Positions 27,201 through 39,200 of a stretch of DNA of 64,000 nucleotides are shown here, in pieces (positions within the stretch are counted from its first letter, which is position 1; each line of letters starts with the position of its first letter). Below the pieces are notes generated by a model. It was not told the DNA's origin and did no database searches. It worked only from the letters and a program-made list of their open reading frames with translations. Origin of the DNA: Sphaerolaimus hirsutus (taxonomy: Eukaryota > Nematoda > Chromadorea > Monhysterida > Sphaerolaimidae); the NCBI GenBank assembly GCA_964036195.1, contig OZ038459.1, positions 7,933,206 to 7,997,205 on the forward strand. Reading direction: 5' to 3'. The position numbers were made by a program, and so were the translations under genes.

Positions 27201-30200
27201 AGAACAATGCGCAACAATGTTTCAACGACTTGGACCTTGTTGATCTGATAAATGGTAAGGGCAACTTCATAGAGCAAATTATTTCTGAAGCGGGCTGTTA
27301 TGCGACAAAACTAGTGATGGAATGGCGCCATGGCGCTGGCGCCCTTTTATGGCGTTAAAGGGCGCCAGCGCCATGTCGCCATTGGCGTTTGGCGCCCTTT
27401 ACTGTGGCGCCATCTGGCGCCTGGCGCCGTTAATTCGAATGGCGCCATGGCGCCCTTGGCGCTTGGCGCCATTTTCGCTGGCGCCAATTTGGCGCCCGGC
27501 GCCATTGTTTTGGATGGCGCCAGAAATGGCGCCAAGATGCCGGGATGAAGCCGCATATTTGACCATATTCAACTGCCTTTTCTGCTGCCTTTGATGCCAT
27601 TTAGGTCATATTTAAGACAACCACCTTTGTAATTTTTGTCAGCAGTGCAAGTGCAATGCCACATAAGCTGCAAATATTCATATATAGCAATTGGAAAAAT
27701 GTTAATCTAAAATGATTTTTTTTCACACCCCTTACATAATTTATTATCTATTTACAATGCACTGTATTTCCATGAAATACCCTTGGGGTGTGGGCTATTA
27801 TTTCCCCAGCTTGCTCTGACCTGGGGGTATTTTGAGGGGGGGGGGGCGTTATCCGGGGAAACATGGTAGTTGCATTAGGAAGGGGTTGGATGGTCTACAT
27901 ACTTAGTTACTGTATTTGCTTGAATAATTTCACTTGGAAATTATTTTTGTCAGACATTCTTCCCGGGGAACTATAAATATTAGGGGGAGGAATTATTCAA
28001 GCAAATACCTAAGTATATGTATAGACCTTAAGCGATGAAAATATAATATATTTCCTCGAATTACCCCCAGGGGGTTGGTTTTTTCATAGTGCTAATTTTT
28101 AGGGGTGGTCAATCGAGGGCGGGTGTATTTCGAGGGGGAGGGTAATTATTGCAACAGTATTTTTTCATAGTGCACATTTGCGGAGGTAATTTCGAGGAAA
28201 TATGGTAATGCAATTTCATAAAAGTTGTTGTGAAATGATAAACCCCCTCGAATAAGCCCCTTAGATTAAACCCCTCAAAATTTGCTGATGAAATAATAAA
28301 CCCCAGAGGGTATTTCCACAAAGTATGGTACATTATATTAACGATAAGATGAGATTTGTGGCTTGTGTCACCATCAGAAAAATGGTACAGCATTTTGCTC
28401 CTTTATAATTGCTTCCATGATGATATACAGGCTAAAATTATGTATTTTTTGTTGGCGCCATTGTTTCTGGCGCCCTTTGGCGCCCGGCGCCATTTTTTCA
28501 GATGGCGCCATGGCGCCATTGGCGCCTGGCGCCATTTTCTCTGGCGCCCTTTGGCGCCCGGCGCCATATTTTTTTCTGGCGCTTTTCCATCACTAGACAC
28601 AGGGGTCTCCAGGATTTTGGCCCTCGCGGGGGCTGGATAGATAGCAAATCGCTCCTCCGGAGGGATAGATAGCTGAAAAAATTTTCTGGGGGGGGGCTGG
28701 CGGGGGCACAATATATAGGCTTTTTCAAGGTTAAGAAGGCAGAAAGGGGGAAAAAATCACTAATAATCAGTTAAAAGTGGCCAAAAGTAGGTATAAAATG
28801 GCTAAAAATAGGTATATAACCCTGTATATAGCCGGAAAGCATGATTTTGAAGGTGAAAAACTATAAAAAGGTGCGAAAATTGGTGATTTTGAGCAAAAAT
28901 TGGGGCAAAATTTCTCAAAAACCACTCCAGATAGATAGATAGCTGAGCGATTTGGGGGGGGTCTTTGGGGGTAGTAGCCAAAAATTTTGCCTCGGGATAG
29001 ATAGATAGCTGAGCGGCCTCCGGGATAGATAGATAGCTGGCCGATTTGGGGGGGGGCAGCCCCCCCCAGCCCCCCCCCCTAGGAGACCCCTGACTAGACA
29101 AAACATTTACAGCTATATAATCAGAATAATTGAAAGAAAATTGACAGACAGACTTCAACAATTTGCCTTACCACAAACTACCAACTTGGCAAATAGCACA
29201 TCCTGGACAAATACAATTTTACTTTAAAATGTGCACTCAAATATTTACCAAATATTATGAAAAAAAACGGTTGAACACAAGTTAAATACATGTATTTCGA
29301 TTGTAAAATAAATAAATACGACTAAACATTATTACAGATGACGTTTACTGTAGCGAGTTTTTTGTACGTTACTGCAGGCGTGCCATATGACATTTATTGT
29401 TATCCACTGTCACGGTGAATATTTGTTTATGTCCACAGAGTACAAAGGTGTTTGGGCATCAGTTTTGGCACAGATCCCAGTTATTCTCGTCGTCATTAAA
29501 AACCAGCTACCTAGGCTGCATTTGTCCCGCACCAGGGGCCAGATTTAATTCTCCCTACAGATTTGTAGGGTAGAGCGTACGCCCGATAGATTTTTTAAAG
29601 TTCTGTCGCATCGACGCACATGCACCGAGAGCAAGGCAGTTTGTAAAATATACGAAACCATCCCTTAAGGTCGCCGATATTGCAATATGACGTATGTCGC
29701 TTCGATTTTGGCCCGGAAATCACTATTTCGTCATTTCTTGGCCGTCTGCCAATTCGCTTTTTATTTTATTTTGTCGGGCCGGTTATTCGCATAAGTCGCG
29801 CTTTTGTACGCTCGTGCATGCATTTCTTTCTTGTCGCTGCCCTCATGGTTGCGGTTGCAGACAGTGAACACCAAAAAAGTGACCACCTGACTACACAAAA
29901 GCGCGAATTATGCGAGTAACCCGCCCGACAAAATAAAAAAAACGAATTGGCCGACGGCCAAGAAAGGCTATTTCATGCTCGTACGCTTTTTCTGTTTACT
30001 ACTGCTGGCGTATTGCCAAAAGCGACTATTTTGCACGTTTTATCTAAAAGACAAAACGCGCAACCACTGTCGCAATCATGTGACCAAAAAATTGGACACA
30101 CGACCACGGCTGGTCGCATATCTTAATACTTATAGGGGCCCATCCTATGCACCGGGGGCCACTGGTCGGGAACACCCCCTACATAAAAATACAATCCCAA

Positions 30201-33200
30201 TATAGGAGGTAGAACCCTATATTGAGTCTAGGTGCAGACCCAAGTGGGTCTGACTTGAGCTCCGGCTGTCTAGGGAGCTGGTTTTATACTGGGTGGGTGA
30301 CAGAGGTTAGAGCAGTTACACTAACACAGTGGGTGGAGCCTGCAGGCACCAGCTGGCTCTGTTTGGACATGTTTGCTGTGGTCTGGAATTGGCTCTAGCT
30401 GGCTCTGTACCTCGCTGGTTTGGCAACATGGTTTTTGCCCAACTGTATCAAGGTAACTACCATAGTGGTGATATTATTTATCACCACTGTGGTAGTTACC
30501 TTGATACAGTTGGGTAAAAACAACCTGGTAGCTGTCAAACACAGTCAAATGTGTAATGTAAAGTAAAGAGTAAAGTGTCAAATGTAAAGTCAAATGTGAA
30601 ATGTTAAGTAAAGAGTAAAGTGTCAAATGTAGAGTCAAATGCAGGGACGTATCCAGGATTTTTGAGCGGGGGGGGCTGCTTGTTTACGGAGCCCGGCGAA
30701 CGGGGGGGGCTCAGCCCCCCCCCCCCTAAAATTTGCCTACAGAGTGACGAAATGGCGCCATGGCGCTGGCGCCATTCGTAGGTGCCACGCCATGGCGCTG
30801 GCGCCATTTGTAGGCGCCACGCCATGGCACCATTGGCGCTGGCGCTAGCGCCAGAAACCACTGTATATGATGTAAATACACATACATATACAGGGATGTT
30901 CACACGATTGAAAGCAATTTCAAGGAATTGTGTCAGCAGGAACGGATCCGCTGATAATTATGTGTACGTGGTAAGGAATGCGCGCTTGCGCGCAAAAATT
31001 TTTACACATACCATGACAAATGTAGAGGAAAACTTGCATTTCCGGGAATTTTTTAGGTCTCACCCCGGGAACGGGGGGGGCTGCAGCCCCCCCCGCCCCC
31101 CCCCTGGATACGTCCTTGGTCAAATGTGAAATGTAAAGTCACATGTCAAATGTGAAATGTTAAGTAAAGAGTAAAGTGTCAAATGTAAAGTCAAATGTGA
31201 AATGTAAAGTAAAGTGTCAAATGGAAGGTCAAATGCAAAGTCAAATGTGAAATGTAAAGTAAAGAGTAAAGTGTCAAATGTAAAGTCAAATGTGAAATGT
31301 AAAGAAAAGTGTCAAATGTAGAGTCAAATGCAAAGTCAAATGTCAAATGTAAAGAAAAGTGTCAAATGTAAAGTCAAATGCAAAGTCAAATGTAAAGTAA
31401 AGTGTCAAATGTAAAGTGTCAATCAAATGTAAAGTCAAATGCAAAGTCAAATGTAAAGTAAAGTGTCAAATGTAAAGTGTCAATTGTGTATCCAAATCTT
31501 ATGTTTTTGTATCCAAATCTTATTTCTAAAAGTAAGATTTGGATACAAAAACATAAGATTTGGATACGAAAAAAAGATTTGGATACACAATTGACATTTT
31601 ACTTTACATTTGACACTTCACTTGACATTTGACTTAACCACTACCTATTTAAGCCATTTTTAAAATGGTTCATTGCCCTAAGCTTAAAATGGTTAGTAGG
31701 GCTAAGCTTAAAATGGTTAGTAGGGCTATGCTTAAAATGGTTACTAGGGCTAAGCTTAAAATGGTTAGTAGGCCTAAGCTTAAAATGGTTAGTAGGCCTA
31801 AGCTTAAAATGGTTAGTAGGGCTAAGCTTAAAATGGTTGGTAGGCCTAAGCTTAAAATGGTTAGTAGGCCTAAGCTTAAAATGGTTAGTAGGCCTAAGCT
31901 TAAAATGGTTAGTAGGCCTAAGCTTAAAATGGTTAGTAGGCCTAAGCTTAAAATGGTTAGTAGGGCTAAGCTTAAAATGGTTGGTAGGCCTAAGCTTAAA
32001 ATGGTTAGTAGGCCTAAGCTTAAAATGGTTAGTAGGCCTAAGCTTAAAATGGTTAGTAGGCCTAAGCTTAAAATGGTTAATTGGGCTAATTTTTTACCTA
32101 AGCCTAAGCCTAAGCTTAAGCCCAAAATAGTGAATTTTCCTAGAAAACAGTTGGTAGAATTCTTTTAAGCTTTTTACCATTTCAATATACGACGTTACAG
32201 TGCGTTGGCATCGTGCCACCTTAAGCACGCATTGGCAACGTGCCAAAAAGAGTTTATTTTCCAACGCACGAGCATGAATAAGCCGCCAAGAAATGACGAA
32301 ATCATGATTTCCGTGCCAAAATCGAAGTGATATACGTCATATTGCAATATCGGCGACCTTAAGGGATGGTTTCGTATATTTTGCAAACCGCCTTGCTCTC
32401 AGTGCATGTGCGTCGATGCGGCTGAACTTAAAAAAATATATCGGGCGTACGCCCTACCCTAGGAGGGAGAATTAAATCTGGCCCCAGCGCCCATATTTAT
32501 GTTCAATAAAGTCATTTTTTCAGGCTGAAAGTATGTATACTCGGCAGACGCAACACTCTACAAACAGATAGGAGTTATGTCTGTGGCTGGCAGACAGCCA
32601 GCCAAAAACTTATGAAACAACGTGATGAAACATCTGCCAGAGACAGGGCATCGGGGCAGCAGAGTTGTGCAAATACCGGCATTTTTGGAAAACGTAAATA
32701 CTGTTTCCAAATCAAAAGTATAAATACTAAAACGTAAGGTATTTTTAAAATACCAAGGAATATGTAAAAAAACGTAAACGTAAAAAATTTTACACACAGT
32801 TTTTGCCATTGGAAAATACCATTATTTACACCTTTAGATGGGTCATTTGCTCCATCTGCACCACTTTCTGTTGTAAGTGTGGCCAAATTCAACTTTGCTG
32901 ATCATTCTTGGGGAGTCCCAGACCCTGTAAAATGCCTTGTCAAATGTCAAATGGCATGCAAATTGTCTAAAGTCATGCAAAATGCCCTTGAAGGTTGCAA
33001 ATCTTTGCCATTATACGGGCATATTACATGAGTTTTGACATTTGCATGACATTTTACATTTTACAGGGCATCCTACAGAGTCTGGGATTGGCACCAAAGC
33101 TTGCACTCGCCCTGCCAGTTTCAAAACGTGTGCTACTCACAGTTGTTGCAAGTGCGTCGTCTGAATTCATCACAAAAAAATTTACAAACGCAAGGCTCCA

Positions 33201-36200
33201 CAAACAAAAACGGGTTTCAGCTTTTGAACACATTTATGAATATGTACCCAGTATTCCATGTGTAATGTTGTTCTATGTGTGCAGTCACTTTTTTCATACA
33301 CTGCTTTTCTGTATGCATAAATGTTACATTTATGCAAGAACATAAGGATATTGTTGGCTGCAGGTGGTGCTGCCCATTTGAACATGTGCACGTGTGAACG
33401 ATCACTAGTTTTTTTTTACATTTTCCCAAGTACCCAGGTATTTTGGTCAGGAAAACATAACAAAACGTAATGGTATTTTTGGAAAACGTAAATGTAAACA
33501 TAGGTATAAATACCTGAATAACCGGGTATTTTGGGTAAACGTAAATACGTTTTTCCAACTCTGCGGGGCAGTCCCAAGCCATGTGAAGTGTAAAGTAAAG
33601 TGTCAAATGTAAAGTCAAATGCAAAATCAAATGTCAAATGTAAAGTAAAGTGTTAAATGTAAAGTAAAGTGTCAATTGTGTATCCAAATCTTTTTTTGCA
33701 TCCAAATCGTTTTTTGCATCCAAATCTTACACTTTACAGTGCTTGGGATTGCCACCTGGAAGGGTCGCAGTTAGGGTGTCAAATTTCCGTTTTCCGTTTC
33801 CGTTTTCCGCAGGCAAATTTTTTCCGTTTTCCGTTCCGTTTTCTGGCTGCTAAATTTTTTTTTCCATTTTCCGTTCCATTTTCCAGCAACTTTTTTTTCC
33901 ATTTCCGTTTTTCCGGCTCATTTTCCATTTTCTGGCTAAATTTTCAGTTTTTCCGCCTTTTCTCCGTTTTCCGCCTCAATTTTCCATTTTTCCGCCTCAT
34001 TTTACCTTTTTCTGGCTCAACTTTCTGTTTTATTATCAGCCAAACTGGTAACAATTCATGCAATTTGATATTACCGTTTCCGTTTTTCCGGCCGCTGAAA
34101 ATTTTTTTCCGTTTCCGTTTTCCGTAAACAAATTTTTTTGACACCCTAGTCGCAGCGCAGTGCGGTTCAGTCAGCCGCAGTTCACTGCGGTTATGACGTC
34201 ATGATGGAGTGTTTCCCCCGGAAAAATGTAGGCTGTACCCGAGTATACCATATTTCCTCGAATCACCCTTTTCCCTTGAATTGACCTCCCCCGAAATATC
34301 CCCGTCTGGGATCATGCTTATACGAAAAAATACCATATGTCTATGTTACGTTGTACATTATCAGTGTGATTATTTTCATACCACCTGTCCAATGCAATTT
34401 TTCAATTTTGGGTTGGGTAATTTGACTATAATTTGTCAGAAACCAAAGTAAAAAAAAGAACCAAGGGCAAACGCTCTTAAATATCACTGAAACATAATTT
34501 GATGAATAACACATAGGCCGTGTACAGTGCATGTATTGTAAAATTGGCATAATCTCTTCGTGCTCCTGCGTATGATGGTTTCTGAATGGTGCGCATGTTT
34601 TATGATATCGCCCCACACACACAAATTATAGACCGTTAACATCTACCGTATTTCCTCGAAATACCCCCCCCCTCGAAATACCCCCCCCCCTCGTTTGACC
34701 CCCCCCCTCTCGAGACCACTATGAAACAATCACCCCTCCCCCCTCGAAATACCCCCCCCCCAAATTGAGTGTAAAGAGAACGTACATCACAAATATAGCA
34801 GTTTGTGTTCTGCGTAGTGCAGAACACACGTCAAAACAATGTCGGAAATCACGTTAGAACAGTGTACATACCATCTACATACTAATATTAGTCTACAGAA
34901 CCTTATAAATGGCGGTTTTTGTTGCATTTTTCGACGTCTGCGTACGTTTCAGACGACAATTTCGTACTTGGTTTTCAAAAATTTTCTTGTGAAATAATAA
35001 CCCCCCCCCCCTCGAAATACCCCCCCCCCCTTCGTTTGACCCCCCCCCCCTCTCGGGACCACTATGAAACAATCACCCCCCGGGGGGTATTTCGAGGAAA
35101 TACGGTATGTACAAATCGTCGCATTAGTGTAAAAATCGCTTGTTACAAGTTGAATGGGTTGCAAGGACTAGTCAAGTGACTGGTGGAAGTGTGTTTCTAT
35201 TGGGACAGAAAATATTTATACTATATTAAATGGAAACTGTAATTTGGAAATCGGAAGTTAAAGCAACAAACGTATGTGCACCGTAAAAAATAAACTGACA
35301 ACACCCCTTCAAATCACCCATCCCTCCATTCACCCCCCCCCCCCCCCCCGCCCGCAGACGGTGACCTCTCTGTGCGTATCGGGCGCCAGGCAGCCGGGCG
35401 ACGGCGCGGGCGACAACGAGTCGTCGGCGCCGCGGCTGGTCGTGCGCGACGCGCTCGGCCTCACCGTGTTCGCTACCAGCGCGGAGGTTAGTGCCCTAGA
35501 TTTACGACTAGATCAGGCTCCCTAGACGTGCAAACCCAGCCAGGAACATGAAAAAGGAAACTTGCAAACGGGAACATGAAAAAAGCTCCAGCCATCCTTA
35601 ACACGGGCCGCTAGCCCTTCATGGATGTTTACCTGCTGGACAAATACACCCCTGCTACATGTCGCCGGGTCTGCATGCAATACATGTCCACTGGGTTAAC
35701 ATGACCAGCGGGTTTAAATGTCCACTTGCACAGGGTGATTTTCGGTAGTTTTCGACCTGCATGTCAGGGTTCGCTACAGGGTTTGCTGTGTGATATTTTC
35801 AATAAATAGTTGCTTAGACGTGCACACGGAAAATGGTGTAAAATAGGTGAAACTTCATGACACCATCCACTGAACGTCATTACCCCCCCCCCACCCCCAT
35901 GCCGACGCCTGTTGCGCCATAAATCGCCAAAAAACCTACACATGCGTGCAGATCTGGCGGCCCAGCCGGTGCACAGTGGTCGAGTGGAACACGTGGCGCC
36001 ATCTACTCACCGTCGTGGCTGACTGCGTCGATGAGACCAACCCCCACGCCACATTCAACATCCAGCAACTCAACAGAGTTCTTTTCATGACTGTGAGTGG
36101 TCTGCTCGTGTGGAGTAAGCTTGTTAAACTGGACAGACAGATCGCTATACAACGGATGATGCCATATTTTGATCTCACGTGAAGAAAAAAATGTTTATGC

Positions 36201-39200
36201 TTGTTCTTTTATTCAGATGGGATATGGTAGATTTCATTGTAAGGTGTGCGATCAGTGGACTATATCACATTTTTATTTACCGCGCAGCGCCTGCTGCACC
36301 TATGCGCCGAGCTGTCCCAAAATTCCGTCGGCCTGGGAAGTGTCCCAGTCGACGGCACGGATTCAAGCCAAGTTCCCGCAATCAAATCAGCCTCAAATCG
36401 ACCTCGCAAACTCAAAATCATGCACCGAACTGCGAACTGACGACTACCCAATGTCAACTGCAGACATTCTAGTGTGCATCTGTGCTAATCTGTGCAGACC
36501 CTCTGCGAATGGACACCGATCCCAGTAGATTGTTGGAACTGTGGCAATTTGTGCTGCTGATGCACCCAGCTGCGAGCACCTACTNNNNNNNNNNNNNNNN
36601 NNNNNNNNNNNNNNNNNNNNNNNNNNNNNNNNNNNNNNNNNNNNNNNNNNNNNNNNNNNNNNNNNNNNNNNNNNNNNNNNNNNNNNNNNNNNNNNNNNNN
36701 NNNNNNNNNNNNNNNNNNNNNNNNNNNNNNNNNNNNNNNNNNNNNNNNNNNNNNNNNNNNNNNNNNNNNNNNNNNNNNNNNNNNCTAGCTTCCCCAGTAA
36801 GGCAGCTTCGTCTCAGCAATGGCTTGGACTTTGCATTGGGAGAAAACTGGTGAGGTTCAAAGCAACGATTCCAATGCAATTCTTCGTGTGATCCCAGTGT
36901 GGATGTCCCACCTATAGATAGTCGGCCGATTTGGGGAGGGGGGTGGTCAGGCTAGAGTAGCCCAAAAAAGTACCTCAGGATAAACAAAAAGCTAGGCAAT
37001 GTAGGGGTACACTCCCCCAACCCCTTCCAACCCCTGGTACTCCTCAGTAGTGATGGAAAAAGCGTCAGGCTTTTGGCGCCAAGCGCCAAAAGCGCCATGG
37101 CGCTTTTCTGACCCCGGCGCCAAGCGCCAATGGCGCCAGAGCAAAATGGCGCCAAGCGCCAAAAGCGCCATGGCGCTTTCCTGAACCTCAGCGCCAAGCG
37201 CCAATGGCGCCAGAGGGTAATGGCGCCAAGCGCCAATAGCTCCAGCGCCAAAAAAATTGTTCTACAATTTGATGGTAGAAAAATAAGTGCATAACTGTGA
37301 GTGACGTACCGCTGAAGTCATAGTAATCTATTGAACTTTTTGGCCCATTAAAACAACCACTAAATCGGGGCAAAATTTCTCAAATAATCGCTCTGGAGAG
37401 ATACATAAATATCTGGTCGATTTGGGGTGGGGGGTGGAAAGCTCGGGGGACAGTAGCCTAAAATTTAGCCTCACGTTAGATAGATAGCTGAGCGGCCCGG
37501 GAATAGATGGAGCTGGAGCTGGAGCATTTGTTGGGGGGGTAACCCCCCCCCCCCCTCCAACCCCCGCAAGACCGAACCCCTGATTTAGACTGCAAGAAAG
37601 AATTAGGAGCAAACCACAAAAGTGGATTTACCACCATTTTAACACCTCTGCTTTTATTCAATGTATATATATTTAGGTATATAAAGTCTACCCTAATATT
37701 AATCAATATTTATTCAGTTGCCTCAAAATTGATCAACTGCAGTGTCGATTTCACCGTATTATAACAATTTTTTATTATCATGGTTGGCGCTTTTTTGGCG
37801 CCATTAAAAATGCCGGCGCCAGGCGCCAATAGCGCCACCAGAAAATGGCGTCAAAAGCGCCATGGCGCTTTCTCAGACCCCAGCGCCAAGCGCCAATGGC
37901 GCCAGAGCGTTTTAGCGCCAAGCGCCAAAAGCGCCATGGCGCTTTTTGCTTTGGCGCTAGCGCCAGGCGCCAGCGCCATGGCGCTTTTCCATCACTACTC
38001 CTCAGGTTGCACAACACGCGCGCCGGCATGCTCGACGTGCTTGCGGAGACTTTGCTGGCAGGGGCCGATTCTGTTGTAGGGCATTTGGTTGCAGATCGGT
38101 CTGCTAGTAAGGGGAACAGTTTCGGCAGCCCACTTGCGGTGGATGTGACTGCTATTAGGTAAGGTGTTCATCTCTGGTTGAATTTTTGATGATTTATATT
38201 TATCCATTCAATACTGTGGATAATAGAAAAATAGGCTACGATGTACCATCAATCAAATCAGGGTAAAAAATTTATCATATCACTGTGGAAATAAATTTAC
38301 CCGATGATCTTAATATTTATGTCTAGAATTGTGTATTTGAAAATCGGGCGAAAAAATTCTCATTGCACTCAGCGCCAATGGCCATCGACTTTCAGTCATT
38401 CATTCATTCATCCATCCATCCACAAATATCCATTTTCACTCTCAGATGGGACTGCGTGCTAGTCTTGCTGAATCAACAACCCGACTTAGACCTGCGCGCT
38501 TCCGTAGTCCGCTGTATCTGCGCCCTGTTTCTTCGATCAAGCGCGCCGGCGAAAATAAAAATTCTCGCCGATTCTGGATTGTTACTGTTGGCGAATCAAT
38601 TGAGGGAGTTCCCCACTACTATGGATGTGGCCGATTGTCTGTTCAGTGTTTTGTGTGGGGAGCCTGTCAGAATAGAATTCGGGTTGGGTTATTTGGAGAC
38701 TTTTTGGCGGCAAGACACTAGTTGACACACGTTTGTCAACTGGTCTCCGTCAACTCGGATTTCGGCGTCACGTGTCGCTTATATGAAAGGGTGTGTTTCT
38801 AAAAGTACCGATCTATAAAAAATCGATTTCGAGATAATCGCAATTGAAAGTTTGGAGTATGCAATACCCATACATGGGTATTGGGTATGGGAATTTTGGG
38901 TATGGGTATTTCGGCCATATTATTGGGTATCCACATGCATGGGTATAATCATTGTTTATACATATAACACTAGCTATATAACATTTAGTGAATCGTATTT
39001 TTTGTAGTACAGTACATTTTAAAGGAACAAATTGGTAATAGCATGTAGATCGGTACATTTTGAAGCACAAAATCAGATAGATGTACATCGGTACTTTTAC
39101 CCATAGTAAAAAAGCACAAATTGAGTTTTTGCTGCTGATGATGCTGAGCTGACATCGGTACTTTTAGAAGCAAAAAAAATTAAGTGCAGATCGGTACATT

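Larger units (their letters stand above)
29535..32486. mobile_element. 3 kb foldback, GGGGCCAGATTTAATTCTCC ends
   Basis: About 200 bp arms are inverted: left includes GCGTACGCCCGATAGA and GGTCGCCGATATTGCAATAT, right mirrors them at 32310-32486. No flank duplication was found. It contains a second foldback (29735-29990), a hairpin (30448-30513), a hAT MITE (30642-31118) and the 24-bp minisatellite (31662-32105). Confidence 0.75.

Noticed and set aside
31665..32168. 167-residue frame KLKMVSRP repeats (+) and 151-residue frame on -
   Set aside because: Produced by a 24-bp minisatellite whose unit is a multiple of three and has no stop; not a gene.
33669..34127. 152-residue Phe-rich frame
   Set aside because: TTTTCCG-type polypyrimidine body of a hAT MITE (33772-34148).
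36482..36853. Single 123-residue frame across the N gap
   Set aside because: Depends on the gap being exactly 200 bases; treated as two exon pieces.
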